NCBI GenBank assembly: GCA_021815935.1
Contig: JAKAZH010000105.1
Coordinates: 1-6,272 of the forward strand
Length of the DNA stretch: 6,272 nucleotides
Source of the DNA: Actinomycetes bacterium
GTDB taxonomy: Bacteria > Actinomycetota > Acidimicrobiia > Acidimicrobiales > Palsa-688
Direction: 5' to 3'
A model generated the notes under the pieces. That model was not told the origin of the DNA and did not search any database. It was given only the letters and a program-made list of their open reading frames with translations. The first letter of the stretch is position 1; every line of letters starts with the position of its first letter. Positions 1 to 6,231 of this stretch are shown piece after piece. Both the position numbers and the translations under genes were made by a program.

Positions 1-204
1 GATGGTGACGGCGCGGCGTCGGCGGATTCGACCGGTGCCCGCAAGATCGACTCGCCCGACGTGGAGCCGCTTGACCTTCTGTCTGTGGCGGGCGGGTCGA
101 CGATGAAGCGGTTCGCCCCGATCATCGTCGCGGTCGCAGCCGTGGTGGCGTTCGTTATTCGTCTCTCGCGTCGCCGTGGGTCTGGCGGCGGCTCACGCTC
201 CTGA
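1..204 (+). CDS. 3' end of an unidentified gene with a C-terminal membrane helix (partial)
   Basis: The frame is open from the first base to a TGA at 202-204, with mostly G/C third positions, so it is probably the end of a real gene cut by the window edge. The visible 67 residues start with an acidic/small-residue stretch (DGDGAASADSTGARK), then a segment ending in DLLSVAGG. A hydrophobic run of about 18 residues follows (FAPIIVAVAAVVAFVIRL), closed by an SRRR cluster and a Gly/Ser/Arg tail. This looks like a single C-terminal transmembrane anchor with the short basic tail inside the cell. I do not recognise the family. In M. tuberculosis the gene before the DUF501/Ppx pair encodes an FtsB/DivIC-like division protein, but that family has its helix before an extracytoplasmic coiled coil, which does not fit this end. 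An ATG at 103 could alternatively begin a 33-residue membrane peptide. Confidence 0.65.
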   Translation, partial: DGDGAASADSTGARKIDSPDVEPLDLLSVAGGSTMKRFAPIIVAVAAVVAFVIRLSRRRGSGGGSRS

Positions 205-215
205 CGTTTACCTCC

Positions 216-719
216 GTGAGCCCGGCGGACAGGGCGGCGGTAAGCCGACTGCTCGGCCGTGACCCTCTCGGGGACTTCCGCGTCGTGGTGAGAGATCCAG
301 CCGGGGATCCAGTCGTGATACACAACGCACCGGTCCTCCGCGACGGAACGCCGATGCCGACCAGGTTCTGGCTCGTCGGCTCCTTCGAGCGCAGGGCGGT
401 CGACCGTTTGGAGGCAGCCGGCGGGGTTCGCAGGGCCCAACAATGCGTAGGGGCCGACGCGATACGACATGCGCACCACCTGTACGCCGAAGAGCGCGAC
501 AAGGAGATTTCGCACGACTGGAGCGGTCCTGTCCCGACAGGCGGAGTCGGCGGAACGCGCCGCGGGGTGAAATGCCTCCACGCCCACTACGCCTGGTATC
601 TCGCGGGCGGTCCCGACCCGGTGGGAAGCTGGGTTTCGCAACAACTCTCCGAAGAACCCGAGGTGACCGCGGCGACTGGTGACCGAGCGGCGGAGGTCGT
701 CGAAAGGCTCGGCCGGTGA
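216..719 (+). CDS. DUF501 family protein
   Basis: Encodes 167 residues recognisable as DUF501, an actinobacterial family of unknown biochemical function. Family-typical segments are visible: the start LLGRDPLGDFRVVVR (about residues 12-26), DPVVIHNAPVLRDGTPMPT (31-49) followed by FWLVG, the helix IRHAHHLYAEERD (83-95), and the Lys-Cys-Leu-His segment GVKCLHAHYAWYLAGG (117-132) followed by DPVG. The His and Cys residues could bind metal, but that is inference. The GTG at 216 is chosen because the family homology begins within a few residues of it and because it lies 11 bp after the preceding stop; no clear Shine-Dalgarno sequence precedes it. Its stop overlaps the start of the exopolyphosphatase gene by 4 bp (GTGA), indicating translational coupling. 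The same DUF501-Ppx pairing occurs in M. tuberculosis (Rv1025-Rv1026), so a role linked to polyphosphate or alarmone metabolism is plausible but unproven. Confidence 0.93.
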   Translation: MSPADRAAVSRLLGRDPLGDFRVVVRDPAGDPVVIHNAPVLRDGTPMPTRFWLVGSFERRAVDRLEAAGGVRRAQQCVGADAIRHAHHLYAEERDKEISHDWSGPVPTGGVGGTRRGVKCLHAHYAWYLAGGPDPVGSWVSQQLSEEPEVTAATGDRAAEVVERLGR

Positions 720-1750
720 CGGGTGGCCCAACCGGCGGTGCCGCCCCCGCAAGCGGTCCCGCCCCCGCGAGCGGTGCCGTCGCGTCGAGCGGTGCCGTCG
801 CGTCGAGCGGTGCCGTCGCGTCGAGCGGTGCCGTCGCGTCTATCGACTGCGGGACCAACTCGACCCGCCTCTTAGTGGTGTCACCGGGCGGAGCGTCGAT
901 CGAGCGGATCAACCGGATAACCCGCCTAGGTGAGAACGTCGACAAGACCGGCCGCCTCGGACGTGAAGCCATAGCCCGCACGATCGCCGCTCTCGGCGAC
1001 TACCGGGTCGTCCTCGATGCCCACGGAGTGCTCGAATGCCGGATGACAGCGACGTCCGCCGCACGCGACGCCTCCAACAGGGACGAGTTCTTTGACGCGG
1101 CCGAGGCCGCCGTCGGAGTCAGACCTGAACTCCTCGACGGGACGCAGGAGGGGCAACTCTCGTTCACGGGAGCATTGTCAGGCCTCCCCCAGTCGGGCGG
1201 CCCTTGGCTGGTGGTGGACATCGGCGGCGGTTCGACCGAGCTGATCGTCGGGAGCGACGCCTCGACCGGGCCGACCGGAGTCGTCTCGATGGACGTGGGC
1301 TGCGTCAGGCTCACCGAGCGTTTCTTGGTGTCGGACCCGCCGACCGCAACCCAGATCGACGAGGCGAGGCTTATGGTGCGATCAGAGATAGCGAAAGCAC
1401 TCGACCAGGTGCCGCAGCTCGAAACCGGAAAAGTGATGGTAGGCGTCGCGGGGACTGTGGCGTGCCTCGCGGCGGTGGACCAGGAAATCGACGGGTCGGA
1501 CCGTCGCCTGTTGCACCATCACCGGATAACCAGGCGCAGGGTGGAAGAGATGTGTGGCCGCCTCGCCGCGCTCTGTGCTCGTGAGCGCCTTCTCATTCCG
1601 GGGGTCGAGGAGGGTCGGGCGGACGTGATCGTCGGAGGGGCGATAGTGCTCGGCGAGGTCATGGCCCGGTTCGGCTTCGAGGATTTCGTCACGAGCGAGA
1701 CCGACATCCTCGACGGACTCGCCGCGAGCCTGCTTGAGGGCTCGGCGTAA
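716..1750 (+). CDS. ppx: Ppx/GppA family exopolyphosphatase
   Basis: A 344-residue protein of the ASKHA (actin/Hsp70-like) Ppx/GppA phosphatase family. Members hydrolyse terminal phosphates of polyphosphate and/or the 5' phosphate of pppGpp in the cytoplasm. Visible motifs are the first phosphate loop IDCGTNSTRLLVV (43-55), TATSAARDASNRDEF (111-125), DGTQEGQLSF (141-150), the second phosphate loop VDIGGGSTELIVG (167-179), DVGCVRLTERF (193-203), VGVAGTVACLAAV (242-254), RADVIVGGAIVLGEV (301-315) and TSETDILDGLAASL (326-339). E145 sits where E. coli Ppx has its catalytic Glu, though the preceding residue is Gln rather than Glu. The protein is the short two-domain form, as in mycobacterial Ppx proteins. 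Residues 1-42 are an unusual Gly/Ala/Ser/Pro extension built from an 18-bp tandem repeat. There is no in-frame ATG, GTG or TTG between 716 and the actin fold, so the GTG at 716, with AAAGG 8 bp upstream and coupled to the DUF501 stop, is the only credible start. Confidence 0.95.
   Translation: MTGGPTGGAAPASGPAPASGAVASSGAVASSGAVASSGAVASIDCGTNSTRLLVVSPGGASIERINRITRLGENVDKTGRLGREAIARTIAALGDYRVVLDAHGVLECRMTATSAARDASNRDEFFDAAEAAVGVRPELLDGTQEGQLSFTGALSGLPQSGGPWLVVDIGGGSTELIVGSDASTGPTGVVSMDVGCVRLTERFLVSDPPTATQIDEARLMVRSEIAKALDQVPQLETGKVMVGVAGTVACLAAVDQEIDGSDRRLLHHHRITRRRVEEMCGRLAALCARERLLIPGVEEGRADVIVGGAIVLGEVMARFGFEDFVTSETDILDGLAASLLEGSA
770..841 (+). repeat. 18-bp minisatellite in ppx (4 copies)
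   Basis: The unit AGCGGTGCCGTCGCGTCG is repeated head to tail at 770-787, 788-805, 806-823 and 824-841. The first three copies are identical and the fourth differs only in its last base. A decayed copy (13 of 18 bases matching) precedes them at 752-769. Being a multiple of three, the array keeps the reading frame and encodes the hexapeptide Ser-Gly-Ala-Val-Ala-Ser. The last copy runs directly into the codons for the conserved IDCGTNS loop, so the array probably grew by duplicating the original N terminus. Confidence 0.95.
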
Positions 1751-1792
1751 CCGGCCGGCGTTCGTCCACCCGAGGCAGCCCCCTCGCGGTCG

Positions 1793-2986
1793 CTAGCCTT
1801 CAAGCTCGCGGATCACCGTTCCCGTCCGGGGCTTCGGCCAGAAAAAGGTCGTCTTCGGTGGCATCCGGGTCGCCCCTCTGCTTATGGCGGCGATCTGCGG
1901 AACGGTCGCCGGGCGGAGTAGGACAGCGGCCGAAGCGGCGCCGGAAACTACTGCTGCTGCAGCGTTGTCCCACCCGTGTTGGTAGACGACCTCGTGTTCT
2001 GGTAGAGCTGCGAGAGCGACGTCCAGCCGGCTGCTGTCGAGGTCATGCCTGGCTGCCTGCGTTACGTTCGCCTTCGGCCAAGCCATCCAGGCAGTCTCCG
2101 GGGTCAGCACTGCCAGCGCGCCGGCCTCCTCCATGCGGGATAGAAGCGACCGGTCGACAGGGCCGCCTGGCGCCAACTCGAACCACGGGTCCAGAGCGCC
2201 GGGCAGGTCGAATCCGTGCGGCAAACCGACAAGAAGGCGGTGGATGGCCTGAACGGTGAGCTGCTCGTCGGCGAGCTCCACCACGAGCGCCATCACGGCG
2301 CCTGGTCCATCAGCCGCGGCAGAGCCACCGTCGATCTCGCTTTGGAAGGCGAGGGCCGTCTCATAGCGGTGGTGGCCGTCGGCGACAAGCACCGGGTTCG
2401 CCGCGACGGCCGCGCTGATCTTGGTCACCGCGTCGCGGGAGGTGATCGGCCACACCTCGTGGGTGACACCCTCCGAGTCGGTTGCCCGCTCTAGTGGGTG
2501 GCTCGGCGGTTCGAGCAGGTCACTCAGCCCGGGTGTAGGCGACAGGCACCATATGGGCGACAGGTTGCAGCGGGTCGCCCGCAGCAGCTCAAGTCGGTCG
2601 GTCTTGGCCTTCGGGGTCGTCTCCTCGTGGGGAAGGATCCCCTGGCCGGGTGCCTCCAGGCGGATGGCGCCGATAACCCCCAGAGTCTGGCGTTGCACGC
2701 CGGTCGGGTCACGAAAGCTCATCCGGTACCCGTAGAAGGCGGGTTCGGTGTCGCGATGCAGGACTCCGCCGTCGCGCCACGCGTCGAGGAGAGTTCTTGC
2801 GGCCTCGTAACGGTCGTCGCCGCCGTGGGGAAGTTCGAGCCTCACCACGTTGTAGGGGCTGCGTCCCTCCAGCGCTAGCCGCTCGGTGTCGGAGATGACG
2901 TCGTAGGGGGGGCACACGACGTCGTCAAGGGAGCGAACGTGGGACAGGGAGAAACGTAGGCCTGGAAAAGGACTGAAGCTGGGCAT
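1793..2986 (-). CDS. DUF1015 family protein
   Basis: A 397-residue DUF1015 protein, full length for the family; its biochemical role is not established. Hallmarks, numbered from the start chosen here, are SPFPGLRFS (5-13), VVCPPYDVI (23-31), SPYNVVRLELP (43-53), ILPHEETTPKAKTDR (117-131), LVADGHHRYETAL (200-212) and the C-terminal signature TRMPPKTTFFWPKPRTG (373-389). The DGHHR motif resembles the one in ParB/Srx-type enzymes, so a nucleotide- or phosphate-handling activity is possible, but that is inference. The ATG at 2986 is preferred because homology begins almost at once and GGGAG lies 11 bases before it (plus-strand 2998-3002). An in-frame ATG at 3004 would add six residues (MGDCRP) but lacks a visible ribosome binding site. 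The gene converges on ppx, with 42 bp between the two stops, and is divergent from the HAD phosphatase gene. Confidence 0.95.
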   Translation of the reverse strand: MPSFSPFPGLRFSLSHVRSLDDVVCPPYDVISDTERLALEGRSPYNVVRLELPHGGDDRYEAARTLLDAWRDGGVLHRDTEPAFYGYRMSFRDPTGVQRQTLGVIGAIRLEAPGQGILPHEETTPKAKTDRLELLRATRCNLSPIWCLSPTPGLSDLLEPPSHPLERATDSEGVTHEVWPITSRDAVTKISAAVAANPVLVADGHHRYETALAFQSEIDGGSAAADGPGAVMALVVELADEQLTVQAIHRLLVGLPHGFDLPGALDPWFELAPGGPVDRSLLSRMEEAGALAVLTPETAWMAWPKANVTQAARHDLDSSRLDVALAALPEHEVVYQHGWDNAAAAVVSGAASAAVLLRPATVPQIAAISRGATRMPPKTTFFWPKPRTGTVIRELEG

Positions 2987-2997
2987 GGGCCGACAGT

Positions 2998-3002
2998 CTC
3001 CC
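2998..3002 (-). promoter_or_regulatory. Probable ribosome binding site for the DUF1015 gene
   Basis: Read on the minus strand this is GGGAG, 11 bases ahead of the ATG at 2986. It overlaps the alternative ATG at 3004, which supports the downstream ATG as the used start. The spacing is somewhat long, so confidence is moderate. Confidence 0.45.
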
Positions 3003-3035
3003 ATACCGAACGTCGGTGCCTAGGGTCGATGCAGG

Positions 3036-3087
3036 CTCGACTCGTGCGTCCAGGGTCCCTCGACTCTTGCGTCCACTGCCCACTGCC
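3036..3087. repeat. Short direct repeats and imperfect palindrome in the divergent intergenic region
   Basis: Between the divergent DUF1015 and HAD phosphatase genes, CTCGACTCGTGCGTCCA at 3036-3052 recurs at 3059-3075 with a single mismatch (16 of 17), a period of 23 bp. Immediately after, CACTGCC is repeated twice in tandem (3074-3087). The bases spanning the two long repeats (3048-3064, GTCCAGGGTCCCTCGAC) form an imperfect palindrome with one mismatched pair and an unpaired centre. This could be an operator serving one or both genes, or simply a local duplication. I could not identify convincing -10/-35 boxes for either gene here. Confidence 0.55.
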
Positions 3088-3098
3088 CAGCGCCTAGC

Positions 3099-3887
3099 GT
3101 GTCGCGGGTGCTTTGTGTGTTCGACCTCGACGGCGTCGTGTGGCTAGCCGGTAACCCGATAAAAGGCTCGCCCCAAGCTATCGACCGGCTCCGCAAAGCT
3201 GGGTCGGCGGTGGTCTTCGTCACCAACAACTCGACGCCGACGCTCGCCGACTATGTCGAGCGGCTCGCACGTGCGGGAGTCGAGGCACACCCCGGTGAGC
3301 TCGCCACGTCCGCGCAGGCGGCGGCGACGCTACTCGGCCGTGGTGACCGAGTCGCAGTGCTCGGAGGGCCTGGGCTTGTCGAGGCCGTCTCTGATACGGA
3401 GGCTGAGATAGTGCCGCTCGACGCTGACCCCGGCGTGGTGGTGGTCGGCAGGACAGCGGAGTTCGACTTCGCACAGCTTTCGCTTGCTGCGAGCGCTATT
3501 CGGGGCGGCGCCCGGTTCGTCGCTACCAACACCGACGCGACGTTCCCGACGCCGGCAGGTCTGGAACCTGGAGCCGGGGCGTTGGTCGCTTTCATCGAGG
3601 TCGCCTCGGGGCGTAGTCCCGAGGTCGCGGGCAAGCCGAATGTTCCCTCGGCGAAGCTCGTCGTCGAACGCTACGGCGTACCCGACTTCGTCATCGGGGA
3701 CAGCACGAAGACCGACGGTGCGTTCGCCGTGCGTCTCGGATCGCCGTTCGCTCTCGTGCTCAGCGGTGTCACCAAACGCGAGGACCTGCCTGTCACGCCC
3801 GCGCCGGCCATCGTCGCCGACGACGCAGCCCAAGCCGTCGACGCGATCCTCGCAGGGGAGCCTGGCGGCGCCAACGCCCGAAGGTAG
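3099..3887 (+). CDS. HAD-IIA family phosphatase (glycerol-3-phosphate/phosphoglycolate phosphatase-like)
   Basis: A 262-residue haloacid-dehalogenase hydrolase of subclass IIA (NagD/PNPase-like), expected to dephosphorylate small phosphometabolites in the cytoplasm. Motif I is FDLDGVVW (8-15; nucleophile D9, acid/base D11). Motif II is FVTNNS (40-45). The C2-type cap contains ATNTDATFPTPAGLEPGAG (142-160). Motif III is the Lys in AGKPN (177-181; K179). Motif IV is VIGDSTKTDGAFA (198-210; D201 and D206), followed by LVLSGVTKRED (219-229). All catalytic residues are present. The syntenic M. tuberculosis gene Rv1692 encodes a glycerol-3-phosphate phosphatase, so that substrate is a reasonable guess, with phosphoglycolate as the alternative. 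The start is a GTG at 3099, nine codons ahead of the nucleophile region, without a clear Shine-Dalgarno sequence; a second GTG at 3108 is possible. It heads the cluster leading to tlyA. Confidence 0.93.
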   Translation: MSRVLCVFDLDGVVWLAGNPIKGSPQAIDRLRKAGSAVVFVTNNSTPTLADYVERLARAGVEAHPGELATSAQAAATLLGRGDRVAVLGGPGLVEAVSDTEAEIVPLDADPGVVVVGRTAEFDFAQLSLAASAIRGGARFVATNTDATFPTPAGLEPGAGALVAFIEVASGRSPEVAGKPNVPSAKLVVERYGVPDFVIGDSTKTDGAFAVRLGSPFALVLSGVTKREDLPVTPAPAIVADDAAQAVDAILAGEPGGANARR

Positions 3888-3939
3888 GAGTCGAAGTCGA
3901 AAGTGCTAACTAATGCAAGCACCAGCGGGATTTTCCGGG

Positions 3940-3945
3940 TACGAT
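3940..3945 (+). promoter_or_regulatory. Candidate -10 box for a leaderless phasin-like transcript
   Basis: TACGAT fits the TANNNT -10 consensus and ends five bases before the ATG at 3951, placing the expected transcription start at or next to that ATG. No good -35 hexamer is visible 16-19 bp upstream, which is common in actinobacteria. The 63-bp gap after the HAD gene is the largest between consecutive genes of this cluster, leaving room for a promoter. The sequence just upstream (3901-3922) is noticeably more AT-rich than its surroundings. Confidence 0.45.
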
Positions 3946-3950
3946 GTGGT

Positions 3951-4502
3951 ATGCCACGAGATGAAAAGGTAAAAAAAGCCCGCGACGCTGGTTTCGATCT
4001 ACTCGAACTAGCGCGATCGAAGGCCGAGGAGTTCCTGAGGGAGTTGTCCCGCTCAGGAGAAAGTGCCCAAGAGGTCCTCGACGACCTGGCCCAGGGAGGC
4101 AAGCGAGGGACTGACCGCCTGATAGAAGTGATCCGCAGCGAGGTCGCCCGGCAGCTCGGTGTCCTCGGGTTGGTCACGAAGGATGATCTCGCCGACCTGG
4201 AGCGTCGAATCGACGAGCGCTTCGCCGACGCGGCACCTGGCGAACGCACCACAAGCGAAACAGGCACCGCAAGCGCCTCCGGCCCGACCAGCGCGACAGG
4301 CGCCTCCGCTGCTGCCGCCAAGCCGGCCGGCCGGGCAGCGAAGGCAGCGGGAACCCGTCCAGCCAAAGCGCCCGCCTCCAGGCCGGCCCGCCCGAGCCGA
4401 CCGACGAACGGCGACGGCTCGGCTGCGACGAAGCCCGCGGCCTCCAAGGGATCCCCCGCGAACCGCAGCGGTCCGCGCCCAGCCAAGAAGAACGAAGGCT
4501 GA
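3951..4502 (+). CDS. Phasin-like protein with basic Ala/Lys/Pro-rich tail
   Basis: Encodes 183 residues in two parts. Residues 1-95 are charged and predicted helical/coiled-coil, with DAGFDLLELARSKAEEFLRE (12-31) and LGLVTKDDLADLERRIDER (72-90). The last segment resembles the LGL-T-K/R-DD-L-E-L-ER pattern of phasin and polyhydroxyalkanoate-granule regulator proteins. Residues 96-183 are low complexity, first Ser/Thr/Gly/Ala, then many Ala-Lys-Pro and Arg-Pro units ending in PAKKNEG, like the nucleic-acid-binding tails of PhaF or histone H1-like proteins. A role in granule association, nucleoid binding or membrane interaction is inference. The ATG at 3951 is preferred because MPRDEKVKKARDAG starts the helical domain and a -10-like box sits just ahead. 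A GTG at 3903 would add 16 residues and has AGGAG 12 bases upstream. The M. tuberculosis counterpart position (Rv1693) holds a much smaller hypothetical gene. Confidence 0.82.
   Translation: MPRDEKVKKARDAGFDLLELARSKAEEFLRELSRSGESAQEVLDDLAQGGKRGTDRLIEVIRSEVARQLGVLGLVTKDDLADLERRIDERFADAAPGERTTSETGTASASGPTSATGASAAAAKPAGRAAKAAGTRPAKAPASRPARPSRPTNGDGSAATKPAASKGSPANRSGPRPAKKNEG
4494..4498 (+). promoter_or_regulatory. Probable ribosome binding site for tlyA
   Basis: GAAGG lies five bases ahead of the CTG at 4504, inside the last codons of the phasin-like gene. This is good Shine-Dalgarno spacing for a CTG start and supports initiation there rather than at a distant upstream or internal codon. Confidence 0.5.
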
Positions 4503-4503
4503 A

Positions 4504-5376
4504 CTGGCCCAGCAGCGCCGCCGCCTAGACGCCGCACTGGTGGGCCTCCGTCTGGCTGACTCCCGGACCCAGGCAGCTGCGTTGATCGAAGCCGGCCTCG
4601 TCGTGGTCGGCGGAGCCCCAGCTACCAAAGCTTCGAGGCTCGTAGCGCCCGGCGAGCCGATCAGGCTGGTCGCCGAGGCCCCGAGGTTTGTCAGCCGCGG
4701 CGGCGAGAAGCTTCAAGCCGCCCTGGATTGCTTCGGGGTGGATCCGACCGGGATAGCCGCTCTCGACGCCGGCGCCTCGACCGGCGGGTTCACGGACTGT
4801 CTGCTGCGCAACGGAGCCGCATCGGTGGTGGCCGTTGACGTCGGTAGGGGGCAACTGCACCAGCGACTGAGGGAAGACTCCCGGGTGCGTTGCGTCGAGC
4901 GGACCGACATTCGCTCCGAAATGCTCAGCGAGCTCCGAGGCAGCTTCGCACTCGTGGTCGCCGACCTGTCCTTTATAGGCCTTCGCTCCGTGGCAGGCGC
5001 ATTGGTGAGCTTCGCCCGTCCCGGCGCCGATATGGTGATCCTCGTGAAGCCGCAGTTCGAAGCCGGGCGAGTCGACGCCTCGCGTGCCAAGGGAGTGATA
5101 CGAGACCCTGCCGTGTGGCGTTCAACGCTCGACTCGGCTATCGGACACATGGACGACGCCGGGGCGACCATGATCGACGTGATGGTCTCGCCCCTGCGGG
5201 GGACCGGCGGCAACGTCGAGTTCCTCGCCCACCTGCAGGTGGCATCCGGCGGCGCGCCTACGGACGAAACGATCCGGCCGGCCGGCCGCTGCGCGGCACT
5301 TGACGCCGTCGTGTCCGCGGCGACCGCGGGTCTCGCCACAGCCGACCGGCGTTCGAGCGAGGTCGAGGGAACCTAG
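4504..5376 (+). CDS. tlyA: TlyA family rRNA 2'-O-methyltransferase
   Basis: A 290-residue TlyA protein. The family uses S-adenosylmethionine to 2'-O-methylate cytidines in 16S (helix 44) and/or 23S (helix 69) rRNA, and its loss gives capreomycin/viomycin resistance in mycobacteria. It has an N-terminal S4 RNA-binding domain (about 5-60: RRRLDAALVGLRLADSR, then ALIEAGLVVVGG), a short linker PRFV (60-63) and an FtsJ-like methyltransferase domain. SAM motif I is LDAGASTGGFTD (87-98). The catalytic tetrad reads K69 (SRGGEKL), D154 (VVADLSFI), K182 (ILVKPQFE) and E239 (GNVEF). There is no ATG, GTG or TTG in frame between 4183 and 4540. The CTG at 4504, one base after the preceding TGA, gives MAQQRRRLDAALV, matching family N termini such as MARRARVDAELV of M. 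tuberculosis TlyA. Starting at the GTG at 4540 would lose the first S4 strand and helix. Confidence 0.95.
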   Translation: MAQQRRRLDAALVGLRLADSRTQAAALIEAGLVVVGGAPATKASRLVAPGEPIRLVAEAPRFVSRGGEKLQAALDCFGVDPTGIAALDAGASTGGFTDCLLRNGAASVVAVDVGRGQLHQRLREDSRVRCVERTDIRSEMLSELRGSFALVVADLSFIGLRSVAGALVSFARPGADMVILVKPQFEAGRVDASRAKGVIRDPAVWRSTLDSAIGHMDDAGATMIDVMVSPLRGTGGNVEFLAHLQVASGGAPTDETIRPAGRCAALDAVVSAATAGLATADRRSSEVEGT

Positions 5377-6228
<852 letters not shown>

Positions 6229-6231
6229 GCG

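Noticed and set aside
208..981. Long minus-strand open frame (257 codons) across DUF501 and the ppx start
   Set aside because: It is antisense to two well-supported genes, its product is Arg/Pro-rich low complexity partly created by the minisatellite, and it matches no recognisable family. It is a shadow frame typical of GC-rich DNA.
1751..1792. Terminator between the convergent ppx and DUF1015 genes
   Set aside because: Only a 5-bp stem (CGAGG/CCTCG, 1771-1786) with a six-base loop and a CCGGCCGG palindrome are visible, with no T-tract on either strand; too weak to call.
3005..3098. tRNA, riboswitch or small RNA in the divergent intergenic region
   Set aside because: It has no cloverleaf, T-loop or known riboswitch core, and is only about 100 bp; short repeats are the only structure seen.
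3883..3909. CIRCE-like heat-shock operator half-site (AAGTGCTAA at 3901-3909)
   Set aside because: The right half matches GAGTGCTAA in 8 of 9 bases, but the expected left half TTAGCACTC nine bases upstream is absent (the sequence there is GGTAGGAGT).
3913..3972. Small open frame of 19 codons (MQAPAGFSGYDVV...) as a leader peptide
   Set aside because: It overlaps the phasin-like start out of frame, would begin upstream of the likely transcription start, and shows no attenuator-like codon run or hairpin.
4159..4503. Upstream extension of the tlyA frame, giving a 405-residue protein from a GTG at 4159
   Set aside because: The added residues overlap the phasin-like gene out of frame for over 340 bp and are Pro/Arg/Ala-rich noise. 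TlyA homology begins exactly at 4504.
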